Position numbers and translations under genes: made by a program. Below, in pieces: positions 17,116-26,036 of a stretch of 64,000 nucleotides of DNA. The DNA comes from Streptomyces sp. HPF1205 (GTDB lineage Bacteria > Actinomycetota > Actinomycetes > Streptomycetales > Streptomycetaceae). The notes below the pieces were generated by a model. It was not told the origin of the DNA, searched no databases, and worked only from the letters and a program-made list of their open reading frames with translations. The stretch is from positions 186,001-250,000 of the forward strand of contig NZ_JAINVH010000009.1 in the NCBI RefSeq assembly GCF_020400825.1, written 5' to 3'. Numbering within the stretch: position 1 is the stretch's first letter; each line of letters opens with the position of its first letter.

Positions 17116-18399
17116 GTGCCCGCACTTGTGCTGCTCGGTGCTCAGTGGGGTGATGAGGGCAAGGGAAAGGCCACCGACCTGCTCGGCGGCTCGGTGGACT
17201 ACGTGGTGCGGTACCAGGGCGGCAACAACGCCGGTCACACGGTCGTCGTCGGCGACCAGAAGTACGCGCTCCACCTCCTCCCTTCCGGAATCCTCTCGCC
17301 GGGATGCGTTCCGGTGATCGGCAACGGTGTGGTCGTCGACCCGGCGGTCCTGCTTTCCGAGCTGAGCGGGCTGAACGAGCGGGGCGTCGACACCTCCAAG
17401 CTGCTGATCAGCGGTAACGCCCATCTCATCACGCCGTACCACCAGACCATCGACAAGGTGACGGAACGCTTCCTGGGCAAGCGCCGGATCGGCACGACCG
17501 GACGCGGCATCGGCCCCGCGTACGCCGACAAGATCAACCGGGTCGGCATCCGCGTCCAGGACCTGTTCGACGAATCGATCCTCCAGCAGAAGGTCGACGC
17601 GGCGCTGCACGACAAGAACCAGATCCTGGTGAAGATCTTCAACCGCCGGGCGATCAGCACCGCGCAGGTCGTCGAGGAGTACCTCGGCTACGCCGACCGG
17701 CTGAAGGACTACGTCGCCGACACCGCGCTGGTGCTCAACAACGCGCTCGACGAGGGGAAGGTCGTCCTCATGGAGGGCGGCCAGGGCACCCTCCTCGACG
17801 TCGACCACGGCACCTACCCCTTCGTCACCTCGTCCAACCCGACGTCCGGAGGCGCCTGCACCGGCAGCGGTGTCGGGCCCACCAAGATCACCCGGGTGAT
17901 CGGCATCCTCAAGGCCTACACAACGCGCGTGGGCTCCGGACCGTTCCCCACCGAGCTGTTCGACGAGGACGGTGCCCGGCTGCGCACGGTGGGCCGCGAG
18001 TACGGCGTCACCACCGGGCGCGACCGCCGCTGCGGCTGGTTCGACGCGGTCATCGCGCGCTACGCCACCCGCGTCAACGGCCTCACCGACTTCTTCCTCA
18101 CCAAGCTCGACATCCTCACCGGCTGGGAGCGGATCCCGGTGTGCGTCGCGTACGAGATCGACGGCGAGCGGGTGGACGAACTGCCGTACAGCCAGACCGA
18201 CTTCCACCACGCCAAGCCGGTCTACGAGTACCTGCCCGGCTGGTCGGAGGACATCACCAAGGCCAAGACCTTCGCCGATCTGCCGAAGAACGCGCAGGGC
18301 TACGTCAAGGCGCTGGAGGAGATGTCGGGCGCGCCGATCTCGGCGATCGGGGTGGGTCCCGGCCGGACCGAGACGATCGAGATCAACTCGTTCCTGTAG
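17116..18399 (+). CDS. purA: Adenylosuccinate synthetase
   Basis: 427 residues, normal length. It joins IMP and aspartate using GTP to make adenylosuccinate, the first step from IMP to AMP, in the cytoplasm. The P-loop-like [11 protein letters not shown] (8-18) contains the catalytic Asp and is followed by Q-G-G-N-N-A-G-H-T, the catalytic His region. [11 protein letters not shown] and [11 protein letters not shown] complete the signature. The start is GTG with AAGGGG upstream (17099-17104). It is monocistronic: a divergent gene lies upstream and a strong terminator follows the stop. Confidence 0.98.
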   Translation: MPALVLLGAQWGDEGKGKATDLLGGSVDYVVRYQGGNNAGHTVVVGDQKYALHLLPSGILSPGCVPVIGNGVVVDPAVLLSELSGLNERGVDTSKLLISGNAHLITPYHQTIDKVTERFLGKRRIGTTGRGIGPAYADKINRVGIRVQDLFDESILQQKVDAALHDKNQILVKIFNRRAISTAQVVEEYLGYADRLKDYVADTALVLNNALDEGKVVLMEGGQGTLLDVDHGTYPFVTSSNPTSGGACTGSGVGPTKITRVIGILKAYTTRVGSGPFPTELFDEDGARLRTVGREYGVTTGRDRRCGWFDAVIARYATRVNGLTDFFLTKLDILTGWERIPVCVAYEIDGERVDELPYSQTDFHHAKPVYEYLPGWSEDITKAKTFADLPKNAQGYVKALEEMSGAPISAIGVGPGRTETIEINSFL

Positions 18400-18440
18400 G
18401 ACGGCGGTACGGGCCCGGGCCCGTACCGGCGAGCCGTAGG

Positions 18441-18472
18441 TAAGCCCCGCACGCCATGGTGTGCGGGGCTTA
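18441..18472. terminator. Bidirectional terminator after purA
   Basis: A perfect 12-bp stem (18441-18452 with 18461-18472) with an 8-base loop lies between convergent purA and the Ser/Thr kinase gene. Confidence 0.85.
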
Positions 18473-18491
18473 CTCGTCGCCATGGCGGCGG

Positions 18492-20285
18492 TCAGCCGGT
18501 CTTCTCGTAGGTCAGGGGGGCGCGGCCGCCGTCCAGGTTGTCGCGGCGCAAGTGGGTCGGGTCGACGAGGGTCAGCGTGGTCGGCGGCCCGGGGTTGCAC
18601 GAGCCGGCCGGGGACCCGCTGACCACCTTGGAGGCGCTCAGCGCCACCGGCGGACCCGAGGAGGTGACCCGCATCGTCCACACGCAGGTGTAGGAAGGGC
18701 TGTCGCCGTTCAGCTCTACCGTGCCGTCCTGGTGGATCGTCAGCTTGCGCGCATTGTCGCCCAGGGAGCTGGCGAACGACGTCTCCCAGGTGCCGACCAT
18801 CGCCGCCGGTATGCCCGACGCCGTCGTCGTCGCGGCCCCCGATGACGTGGCCGTGGGGGAGCGCGGTGGCCGGGCGTCGGCCGCGGACCCCGTCCCGCCG
18901 CCATGGTGCCCGCGTACGAGAACGGCGGCGGTTGTCCCGGCGGCGATCACGACGAGGGCGGCCGCCAGCACCAGGAGGGGGCCCCGCCGCTTGGGCGCGG
19001 CCGGCGCATTGCCGAAGGGCACGGGCGCCGGCCCGTATGACGGCGGACCGGGGGCGGGCACGGGAGCGGCGACGGGGGCCGGGTTGGGGGCCGAGGTCGA
19101 CGTCAGGGTCGGGGCCGGGGGCGGGGTCGTCGGCAGGGTGACGGCGGTCGGTTGGGGCGCGGGGACCGTCGGCGGTTCCGCGCCCGGAGCGGGCGTCCCC
19201 GTACCGGCCGAACCGGTACCGGCCGAACCCGTATTAGCCGGGCCCGGAGCGGGGGTCCCCGTACCGCCCGTTCCCGCCGTCTCCTCGCCGCCGGGGGCGG
19301 GAGGGCCCGTCACCACCGGGATCGAACCGGTCTCCGCCGCCTCCAGTTCCAGCAGCCGCACCGCGTGCCGGCCCAACCGGGCCACGATGGCGCCCGGCAA
19401 CCACGGCTCGTCCACGTAGTCGCCGGACAGGCCGGACGGGACGGACGGGCCATCCCCCTCCGGAGGCGCGAGAGCCGTCAGCATCTCCTGGACGCGTTCC
19501 AGGGAGGGGCGGGCCCCGGGGTCCTTGGCCAGACAGGCCGCGACCAGGCCGCGCAGGCCGTCGGGGACGGCGTGCAGGTCCGGGGGCTCCTGGACGATGC
19601 GGAACATCTGGGCGTGCACACCGCTGCTCGCCGCGCCGAACGGCTGCAGGCCGGTGGCCGCGTAGGCGAGGACCGAGCCGAGGCAGAAGATGTCGCAGGC
19701 GGGGGTGACGCGGTCGCCGCGTACCTGCTCGGGCGACATGAAGGCCGGGGAGCCGACCATCGCCCCGGTGTGGGTGATCGAGGAGTCGGTGACGGTCTCC
19801 AGGGCGCGGGCGATGCCGAAGTCGATCACGCGGGGACCGTCTATGGTGATCATCACATTCGACGGTTTGAGGTCGCGGTGCACCAGCCCTGCCGCGTGGA
19901 TGTCGGCCAGGGCGTGCGCGAGACCGGAGGCGAGGACGCGGACGGAACGCTCCGGCAGCGGGCCGTGCTCCTTGCCGACGACCTGGGAGAGGGAGGGACC
20001 CGGCACGTAACCCGTGGCGACCCAGGGGATCTCGGCCTCGGTGTCGGCGTCGAGCACGGGCGCGGTCCACTTCCCGCCGACCCGCCGCGCGGCCCGCACC
20101 TCACGCCGGAACCGGCTGCGGAACTCCTCCTGTGCGGCGAGTTCGGCGCGGACCAGCTTGACCGCGACTGTCCGGCCGCGCCCGGAGCGGGCGAGGTAGA
20201 CCCGGCCCATACCGCCGGTGCCCAGCCGGCCGAGCAGCCGGTAGCCGCCGATCCAGCGCGGATCGTCGGTTCTGAGCTCGTCCAT
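18492..20285 (-). CDS. Membrane Ser/Thr protein kinase with extracytoplasmic domain
   Basis: 597 residues. The PknB-type kinase domain (about 12-270) has L-G-T-G-G-M-G-R-V-Y, the ATP-binding Lys43 (A-V-K), H-R-D-L-K-P-S-N (136-143), D-F-G (155-157) and an activation-loop S-I-T-H-T-G-A-M-V-G-S-P. A Pro/Ala/Gly/Thr linker with short repeats precedes one transmembrane helix (about 434-456) and an extracellular region of 140 residues. Its folded part starts M-V-G-T-W-E-T and alternates beta-strands with two Cys, resembling lipocalin-like or DUF sensor modules, not PASTA repeats. All catalytic residues are present. Ligand and substrates are unknown. It is divergent from the GntR gene. Confidence 0.93.
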   Translation of the reverse strand: MDELRTDDPRWIGGYRLLGRLGTGGMGRVYLARSGRGRTVAVKLVRAELAAQEEFRSRFRREVRAARRVGGKWTAPVLDADTEAEIPWVATGYVPGPSLSQVVGKEHGPLPERSVRVLASGLAHALADIHAAGLVHRDLKPSNVMITIDGPRVIDFGIARALETVTDSSITHTGAMVGSPAFMSPEQVRGDRVTPACDIFCLGSVLAYAATGLQPFGAASSGVHAQMFRIVQEPPDLHAVPDGLRGLVAACLAKDPGARPSLERVQEMLTALAPPEGDGPSVPSGLSGDYVDEPWLPGAIVARLGRHAVRLLELEAAETGSIPVVTGPPAPGGEETAGTGGTGTPAPGPANTGSAGTGSAGTGTPAPGAEPPTVPAPQPTAVTLPTTPPPAPTLTSTSAPNPAPVAAPVPAPGPPSYGPAPVPFGNAPAAPKRRGPLLVLAAALVVIAAGTTAAVLVRGHHGGGTGSAADARPPRSPTATSSGAATTTASGIPAAMVGTWETSFASSLGDNARKLTIHQDGTVELNGDSPSYTCVWTMRVTSSGPPVALSASKVVSGSPAGSCNPGPPTTLTLVDPTHLRRDNLDGGRAPLTYEKTG

Positions 20286-20371
20286 GACCCGGCACTCCTC
20301 CCCCTACGGTGTACGGCGAAGGATAAACGTACGAACGGGTGTGGCCGGGTTCACTCGCCGGACCTCCGGAG

Positions 20372-20398
20372 GACCCTCGCATATCGTGTGCGAGGGTC
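20372..20398. promoter_or_regulatory. Perfect 10-bp inverted repeat, candidate operator
   Basis: GACCCTCGCA (20372-20381) is mirrored by TGCGAGGGTC (20389-20398) around 7 bases. It lies between the divergent kinase and GntR genes, about 100 bp from each start. Its size and symmetry fit a dimeric regulator such as the adjacent GntR protein. Confidence 0.5.
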
Positions 20399-20424
20399 AT
20401 ACACACGTGCGAAGACGCGCGGTG

Positions 20425-20489
20425 ACGATGCGCTCGAACGACGCGCTGGAACGACGCGCTCGAACGACGCACGGGAACGACGGACGGGA
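20425..20489 (+). repeat. Five tandem 13-bp units just before a GntR gene
   Basis: Consecutive 13-mers starting ACGA begin at 20425, 20438, 20451, 20464 and 20477; the first three share TGCGCT/CGCGCT cores and the last two end in ACGGGA. The array ends 7 bp before the ATG and contains its ribosome-binding GGGAG. Confidence 0.8.
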
Positions 20490-20495
20490 GCGGCA

Positions 20496-21182
20496 ATGCC
20501 GGAGGGTGGCGGATCGCCGGTACGGCGCAGCAGCCTGCGCCAGCAGATCGCCGACGCCCTTCGCGACGAGGTGCTCACCGGCCGCCTGCAGGCGGGCCGC
20601 CACTTCACCGTCAAGGAGATAGCCGACACCTACGGGGTGTCGGCCACGCCCGTCCGAGAGGCCCTGGTGGACCTGGCCGCGCAGGGACTTCTGGAGGTCG
20701 AGCAGCATCGCGGCTTCCAGGTACGGCGGTTCACCCCCGAGGACTTCCGTTCGCTCACCGACGCCCAGGCGTTCGTGGTCGAGGCGGCCTTCCGCCACCT
20801 GTCCGAGCACGGCATGGGCGAACTGCCGCCCGAGTCGCTGGCCTCGGTGCGCCGCCGGGCCGAGGCCGCCGCTCGCGCCGCGCAGGCGGGCGTCCTCGAC
20901 GTACTCATAGGCTGCGACCTCCGCTTCTGGCGGGAGTTGGCGGCCATGGGCGGCAACCCGCACATCAGCGAGTTCCTCGACCGGGTGAGGGCGCAGACCT
21001 GGATCTACGCCGTGCCGCACCTGCGTTCCCTCGCCGACCTGGCCGGAGTGTGCTGGTCGGACCACGTGGCGCTGGTCGACGCCGTGGAGGCGCGGGACAC
21101 CGGGGCCGCGCGGCGGCTCACCAAGGAGTACAACAGGCACACCCGCGCCCTGATCGAGAAGCTGGCCCCGGCCCGCTCCTGA
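20496..21182 (+). CDS. GntR-family transcriptional regulator (FadR/FCD type)
   Basis: 228 residues. ATG 20496 is taken because CGGGAG lies just upstream and the helix-turn-helix begins soon after; the longer open frame upstream is antisense to the kinase gene. The winged helix (about 10-75) includes R-Q-Q-I-A-D-A-L, T-V-K-E-I-A-D-T-Y-G-V-S-A-T-P-V-R-E-A-L. The C-terminal all-helical FCD ligand domain (about 90-220) has D-L-R-F-W-R-E-L and a late H-V-A-L-V-D-A-V-E-A-R. FCD regulators usually sense carboxylic acids via a metal site. Likely autoregulated through the inverted repeat upstream. Confidence 0.9.
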   Translation: MPEGGGSPVRRSSLRQQIADALRDEVLTGRLQAGRHFTVKEIADTYGVSATPVREALVDLAAQGLLEVEQHRGFQVRRFTPEDFRSLTDAQAFVVEAAFRHLSEHGMGELPPESLASVRRRAEAAARAAQAGVLDVLIGCDLRFWRELAAMGGNPHISEFLDRVRAQTWIYAVPHLRSLADLAGVCWSDHVALVDAVEARDTGAARRLTKEYNRHTRALIEKLAPARS

Positions 21183-21246
21183 CGCGGGGGCCGCGCTCGC
21201 CTTAGGCTGTACGCCCCTACCGGACGGAGAAGGACGGAGAACCTAC

Positions 21247-21903
21247 GTGGCCTGTGACTTGTGGCTGGTGCCGCTCGTGGACGTGCTCTGCCACAGCCCG
21301 GAAAACCCTTTTTCCGAGGAACTCGCCCGCTACGACAAGGCCCTCGGCGACGCGGGCCAGCCGCCCGTCCCCGTCTACAGCTACATGCCGGGCCTGTCCG
21401 GCGACGTGGCCCCGGTCGCCTGCTTCGACTACGACGCCCTCCACTTCCTGCGCCGCGCCTACCTGCTCAGCCTGCAAGGGCTCGAAGTGACCCCGGTCGA
21501 CGCGCTCGGCGGCGACTACGAGCAGCTGCTGGAGATGTTCGAGTCCACCGCACAGCGTTCGCACCTGGTGTGGCACTACGACCACGCGGGCGCGTACGTG
21601 CCGCTGGACTTCCCCCAGCCGGTGGTCAACGACGAACTCCTGGCCGGCGGCGGCCCGCTGGGCTCCAGCCACGGCCTGCTGCGCGAGCTGGAGTTCGTGG
21701 CGCCCGCGATCGGCATCGACCCCGCCAACCCGCCGGCCGCGCCCGCGCCGCCGGAGCGGCACACCAGCCTGGAGGAGCCCGCGGTGACGCCGTCCGCTTC
21801 CTACGGCAGCGGCCCCTTCGCCCGCGAGCACCACGTCTGGCTCGGCCTGCACGCGGCGGCGACCCGCTCCCTCGGCCAGGGCTCGATGATCGTCTTCAGC
21901 TGA
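21247..21903 (+). CDS. Conserved streptomycete protein of unknown function
   Basis: 218 residues from a GTG at 21247, with GGACGGAGA upstream. It starts M-A-C-D-L-W-L-V-P-L-V-D-V-L-C-H-S and contains W-H-Y-D-H-A-G-A-Y-V-P-L-D-F-P, with acidic and aromatic residues suggesting a folded alpha/beta protein. There is no signal peptide and no recognisable catalytic motif. A Pro-rich stretch (about 160-180) divides it. It is convergent with the SLATT-like gene, 43 bp apart. Codon use is typical of the chromosome. I do not recognise a family. Confidence 0.8.
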   Translation: MACDLWLVPLVDVLCHSPENPFSEELARYDKALGDAGQPPVPVYSYMPGLSGDVAPVACFDYDALHFLRRAYLLSLQGLEVTPVDALGGDYEQLLEMFESTAQRSHLVWHYDHAGAYVPLDFPQPVVNDELLAGGGPLGSSHGLLRELEFVAPAIGIDPANPPAAPAPPERHTSLEEPAVTPSASYGSGPFAREHHVWLGLHAAATRSLGQGSMIVFS

Positions 21904-21946
21904 TCCGGCCGCCGTACGCACCCCTCGCAGGGCCCGCGCCGCCGGG

Positions 21947-22678
21947 CTACCGCGGGCTCTCCGGGGGGCGCTGGCGCGGCATGCTGGGGCGCGCCCCCGG
22001 GTGGGGCAGGCGGTACGGGTGGGCCGGGGCGTGACCGGCGGCCGGCGCCGACTGGGTCCGCAGCGGGCCCGCGCCGGCCCCGAACTGCGCCATCCAGTCG
22101 GCCGTCTCCACACGCACGAGGTCCGTCACGTCCTCGCAGAAGCGCCGCAGCAGCGACAGGCACCGCTCGGCGGCCTCCCCGGCCGTCCCCTCGGCGGGGC
22201 CGAGCACCTCGCGCACGCGCTCGGCCGCCCAGTCGAAGCGCAGCGCGTCGAGCCGCCGCTCGATGGCCTGCGCGGCGGCGATGTCGCGCATCCAGCCGGC
22301 GGTCAGCCCGAGCACCCGGTCAAGACCCAGGCACACGGCGGCGCCGAGCAGCACCACGTAGCCCCACACGGTGGGGCCGTCGCCCGCCGCGGCCGACGCG
22401 AGGGGGAGCGCGATGCCCGCCGCGGCGAGGCACACGGCCGCGAGCCGCAGCGCCCGCGCCCCGCGCCGCTTGCGCACCCGGTCGCGCAGGTACCACTCGC
22501 GCGAGCCGAGGGCGCCGGCCTCCGCCCAGCGGTAGACCTCCTCCAGCCGCCGCGCCGGCTCGCCCCAGTCGCCCCGCGGGAACGGCAGCGCCCGCGGGTC
22601 CTCGTACCGGTGGTGCAGCGCCCGCCGCTGAGGCTCCTCCCGGGGGTCGTCCCCGGGAAACGTGTCCGGCTGGCCCAC
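21947..22678 (-). CDS. SLATT-type two-helix membrane protein
   Basis: 243 residues. A charged N-terminal segment with E-D-P-R-A-L-P-F-P leads to W-Y-L-R-D-R-V-R-K-R-R-G-A-R, then two adjacent transmembrane helices (about 77-97 and 104-125), then a long helix with A-A-Q-A-I-E-R-R-L-D-A-L-R-F-D-W. This is the arrangement of SLATT (SMODS and SLOG-associating two-TM effector) proteins, predicted membrane-perforating effectors of nucleotide-signalling immunity, although many chromosomal members are uncharacterised. The C-terminal 45 residues are Pro/Arg-rich. It diverges from purD (223 bp). No nucleotide cyclase is nearby, so an immune role is only a hypothesis. Confidence 0.78.
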   Translation of the reverse strand: MGQPDTFPGDDPREEPQRRALHHRYEDPRALPFPRGDWGEPARRLEEVYRWAEAGALGSREWYLRDRVRKRRGARALRLAAVCLAAAGIALPLASAAAGDGPTVWGYVVLLGAAVCLGLDRVLGLTAGWMRDIAAAQAIERRLDALRFDWAAERVREVLGPAEGTAGEAAERCLSLLRRFCEDVTDLVRVETADWMAQFGAGAGPLRTQSAPAAGHAPAHPYRLPHPGARPSMPRQRPPESPR

Positions 22679-22901
22679 TGCCCACTCCCTCGCTCCCTGC
22701 GCACCCTGCCCGGCTGTGAAGCTCGCTGATGCCCGCTGAAGCTCTCTTCTTACCGCCGAACGGAGGAGCGCCGAGCCGCGAATCCGGCGAATCCGCCCGT
22801 AAAAGCCATGTGATCAGGTATAGGACATCGACCGCGATCCGTCACCATCGCTCGAAAGAGTGAGGGAGGGCGGCGCCGGGCCGCCCATTACCCTGGTGCG
22901 C

Positions 22902-24152
22902 GTGAAGGTCCTCGTCATCGGCGGCGGCGCCCGCGAACACGCCCTGTGCCGCTCCCTGTCCCTCGATCCCGACGTCACCGCGCTGCACTGCGCCCCCGGC
23001 AACGCCGGTACGGCCGAGATCGCCCGGGCGCACCCGGTCGACGTGATGGACGGCGCGGCCGTCGCCGACCTGGCCGAGTCGATCGGCGCCGACCTGGTCG
23101 TCGTCGGTCCCGAGGCGCCGCTGGTGGCCGGGGTCGCCGACGCCGTACGGGCGCGCGGCATCGACTGCTTCGGCCCCTCCCGCGAAGCCGCCGCCATGGA
23201 GGGCTCCAAGGCGTTCGCCAAGGAGGTCATGGCCGCCGCCGGGGTGCCGACCGCCAGGGCGTACGTGTGCACCACCCCGGAGGAGGTCGACGCCGCGCTC
23301 GACGCGTTCGGCCCGCCGTACGTGGTCAAGGACGACGGGCTCGCGGCCGGCAAGGGCGTCGTCGTCACCGAGGACCTGGCCGCCGCGCGGGCGCACGCGC
23401 TGGCCTGCGGCCGCGTGGTGATCGAGGAGTACCTGGACGGGCCGGAGGTGTCGCTGTTCGCGGTGACCGACGGCGAGACCGTGGTGCCCCTGCAGCCGGC
23501 CCAGGACTTCAAGCGGGCGCTGGACGCCGACCAGGGGCCCAACACCGGCGGCATGGGCGCGTACTCGCCGCTGCCGTGGGCCGAGCCCGGGCTGGTGGAG
23601 GAGATCGAGCGGACCGTGCTGCGGCCCACCGTCGACGAGCTGCGGCGGCGCGGCACGCCGTTCTCCGGGCTGCTGTACGCGGGGCTGGCCCTGACCTCGC
23701 GCGGGGTGCGGGTCATCGAGTTCAACGCGCGCTTCGGCGACCCCGAGACGCAGGTGGTGCTGGCGCGGCTGCGCACCCCGCTGGCCGGGCTGCTGCGGGC
23801 GGCGGCCACCGGGCAGCTCGCGGGCCACCCGCCGCTGCTGTGGAGCGACGGTGCCGCGGTGACGGTGGTGATCGCCTCGCACAACTACCCGGACACCCCC
23901 CGCACCGGCGACCCCATCACCGGTCTGGCGGACGTCGCGGAGAAGGACGAGCACGCCTATGTGCTGCACGCGGGGACGCGGGCGGAGGCGGACGGGCGGA
24001 TCGTTTCGGCAGGGGGCCGGGTACTGTCCGTGACCGCGACCGGCGCCGACCTCGCGCAGGCCCGCGAGCGCGCGTACCGCGCGGTGGACCGGATCGGGCT
24101 CGACGGCTCCCACCACCGTACGGACATCGCCCGCGCGGCGGCCGGCCTCTGA
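22902..24152 (+). CDS. purD: Phosphoribosylamine-glycine ligase (GAR synthetase)
   Basis: 416 residues from GTG 22902, chosen because the product then starts [13 protein letters not shown], the invariant N-terminus. The ATP-grasp domain has [12 protein letters not shown], the end of the grasp region [11 protein letters not shown], and [10 protein letters not shown]. It ligates glycine to phosphoribosylamine with ATP, step two of de novo purine synthesis. It is not in an operon with other pur genes; the next gene on the same strand starts 195 bp later. Confidence 0.97.
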   Translation: MKVLVIGGGAREHALCRSLSLDPDVTALHCAPGNAGTAEIARAHPVDVMDGAAVADLAESIGADLVVVGPEAPLVAGVADAVRARGIDCFGPSREAAAMEGSKAFAKEVMAAAGVPTARAYVCTTPEEVDAALDAFGPPYVVKDDGLAAGKGVVVTEDLAAARAHALACGRVVIEEYLDGPEVSLFAVTDGETVVPLQPAQDFKRALDADQGPNTGGMGAYSPLPWAEPGLVEEIERTVLRPTVDELRRRGTPFSGLLYAGLALTSRGVRVIEFNARFGDPETQVVLARLRTPLAGLLRAAATGQLAGHPPLLWSDGAAVTVVIASHNYPDTPRTGDPITGLADVAEKDEHAYVLHAGTRAEADGRIVSAGGRVLSVTATGADLAQARERAYRAVDRIGLDGSHHRTDIARAAAGL

Positions 24153-24347
24153 CCAGAGCCACTCCATGGAGTGATGACTCGGCCATACGGATGACTCCCC
24201 CCTCGGCCCCGAATTAGGGTGCCCGCAGGGCTCACCGCGGGCGTTGCGGCAATCAGCCGTACGGCATTGCGATGTCGGTGGGCGGTGCGAGAGTTGGGGG
24301 GAGGCCGCCACAGGGGCGGTCGCCGCGAGCACAGGGGGTGACCGCCG

Positions 24348-25964
24348 ATGGCCGGAGAGGCAGGCGAGGGCGTCGCGCGCGCCCATGCCCTGGCGGTGCT
24401 GCGCATCCGCGGCGCGGCGCTGGGCCTGGCGCTGCTGCCCGCGGCCGCCGCCGTCGTGCTGCACGCGGGCCGGCTGACCGGGCGCCTCGGCCCGGGCTGG
24501 GACGCGGCGCGCTGGACCGTGACCGGCGTGGCCCTGGTGGTGCTGCTCGCCGCCGCCGCGATCGGCGCGGTGGTCACGCGGGCCAGGCCGGCGGTGAGCC
24601 CCACCGTGCCGGTGAGCGAGGCCGCCGCCCCCGACCTTTACCGGATGGTGCGCGACCTCGCTGACCGGCTCCAGGTGCCGGCGCCCTCCGCGGTCGAGCT
24701 CACCCCGGACTGCGACAGCTGGCTGGAGGACCGCCGCGCCGCCCCCGGCGGCCCGGCCCCCACCGCGCCGGTGCTGGTCATCGGCTCGCCCTTCCTGTGG
24801 TGGATGCGCGTGGCCGAGCTGCGGGCGCTGCTGGCCCCCGTGGTGGCCGGCACCGCGCCGGCCGCCGACCCCGGGATATCCGCCGCTCGCCGCTTCGTAC
24901 GGGGGCTCGACGCGGCGGCCGGTGTCGCCGCGGCCGGCCGCCCGGGCCGCACCCCGCTGCGGCCCGCGTACGCCGTCCTCGGCCGGGTCACCCGGCTGCT
25001 GCTGCGCGGCTGCGGCCCGTACGCGGCCGAGATGGAGCGGGGGGTCGCCGCGTCCGCCTCCGAGCGCGCCCAGGCGGTGGACTACGGGCTGCGGATCGTC
25101 GCGCAGGAGCAGGTCGGGCTCGCGTACGCGGGCTGGGACCGGCTGCTGACCCGGGTCGCGCTGCCCGCCTGGCGGACCGGCCGCTGGCCGTCCCGGCTCG
25201 ACGCGGGCGTGGTCGCGGCGCTCACCGAGCTCTCCCGCCGGGACCGCCTCGCCGACGGCTTCGAGAGCCGCCTCGGCGAACGGCCCGCCTGCGACCTGCT
25301 GGAGGAGCCCGGCGTGATCGACGAGGCCGTCTCGCTGCTGGCCGCCGGGATCTTCCACGGGGCCCCGGCCGGGCCCGGCCCGCAATGGGCGCCGGTCTCC
25401 TGGGCGCGCTACCCCGAGGAAGTGGTCGACCGGATCTGGCGCAGCGAGGCCGCCCGGCTGATACGGGTGCTCGACGAGGCGCGCGCGTCCGCCGTCCCGG
25501 GCCCGAGCCGCGGTCGCGCACCCGGCGCCGGACCCGCTCGCAACAAGGGCGGCGTGCTGCTCGGCGACGAACCGTCGGGCGCCACCCTCGCCCGTATCAT
25601 CGACCGGCTCGCGGCGGGCGGCAGCGAGGAAGTCGCCACCCGGGTCAGCGCCCTTGCCGCCCAGGACGAGATCCCGCACCCGGTGGCGCCGTCCCCGGTG
25701 GGCCAGCTCCTGCCCCGGCGCACCCACCACGAACTCCTGGCCGACCACGTCACGGCCGCCGTGTGCTGCGCCGCCATCGACAGCGCCGGTGCCACCGCCG
25801 GCCTCGACTGGCTCGACGGCCCGACCCTCCTGGTCTCCGACTCCCGCCGCACGGACCTGGCCTGGCCCGTCCTGCGGCTGGTCGAGCACGCCGACCCGGC
25901 CCCCCTGCGCGCCTGGCTGTCCTCCCTGGGCATCCGCCCGGACAAGCCGCTGCGGCTGCTCTGA
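24348..25964 (+). CDS. Membrane M48-like protein lacking the HExxH zinc motif
   Basis: 538 residues. Two N-terminal transmembrane helices (about 20-42 and 57-78) are followed by a region arranged like M48 metalloproteases: V-L-V-I-G-S-P-F-L-W-W-M then E-L-R-A-L-L-A. Where active members have HELGH, this protein has P-V-V-A-G (164-168), so zinc and catalysis should be lost. Later parts are helical with Arg/Ala-rich stretches and a short Pro/Gly/Arg segment (about 385-400). ATG 24348 has AGGGGG upstream. The NACHT gene starts 72 bp downstream on the same strand, suggesting a shared transcript. It may be a scaffolding or sensing pseudoprotease; this is inferred from position and fold resemblance. 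Confidence 0.65.
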   Translation: MAGEAGEGVARAHALAVLRIRGAALGLALLPAAAAVVLHAGRLTGRLGPGWDAARWTVTGVALVVLLAAAAIGAVVTRARPAVSPTVPVSEAAAPDLYRMVRDLADRLQVPAPSAVELTPDCDSWLEDRRAAPGGPAPTAPVLVIGSPFLWWMRVAELRALLAPVVAGTAPAADPGISAARRFVRGLDAAAGVAAAGRPGRTPLRPAYAVLGRVTRLLLRGCGPYAAEMERGVAASASERAQAVDYGLRIVAQEQVGLAYAGWDRLLTRVALPAWRTGRWPSRLDAGVVAALTELSRRDRLADGFESRLGERPACDLLEEPGVIDEAVSLLAAGIFHGAPAGPGPQWAPVSWARYPEEVVDRIWRSEAARLIRVLDEARASAVPGPSRGRAPGAGPARNKGGVLLGDEPSGATLARIIDRLAAGGSEEVATRVSALAAQDEIPHPVAPSPVGQLLPRRTHHELLADHVTAAVCCAAIDSAGATAGLDWLDGPTLLVSDSRRTDLAWPVLRLVEHADPAPLRAWLSSLGIRPDKPLRLL

Positions 25965-26036
25965 GAACGGCACCGCGCCGGGCACCGGCATGGCAGGCTG
26001 AGCCGCGGGTCCGAACCCAGGGGAGGCAGGCGGGGC

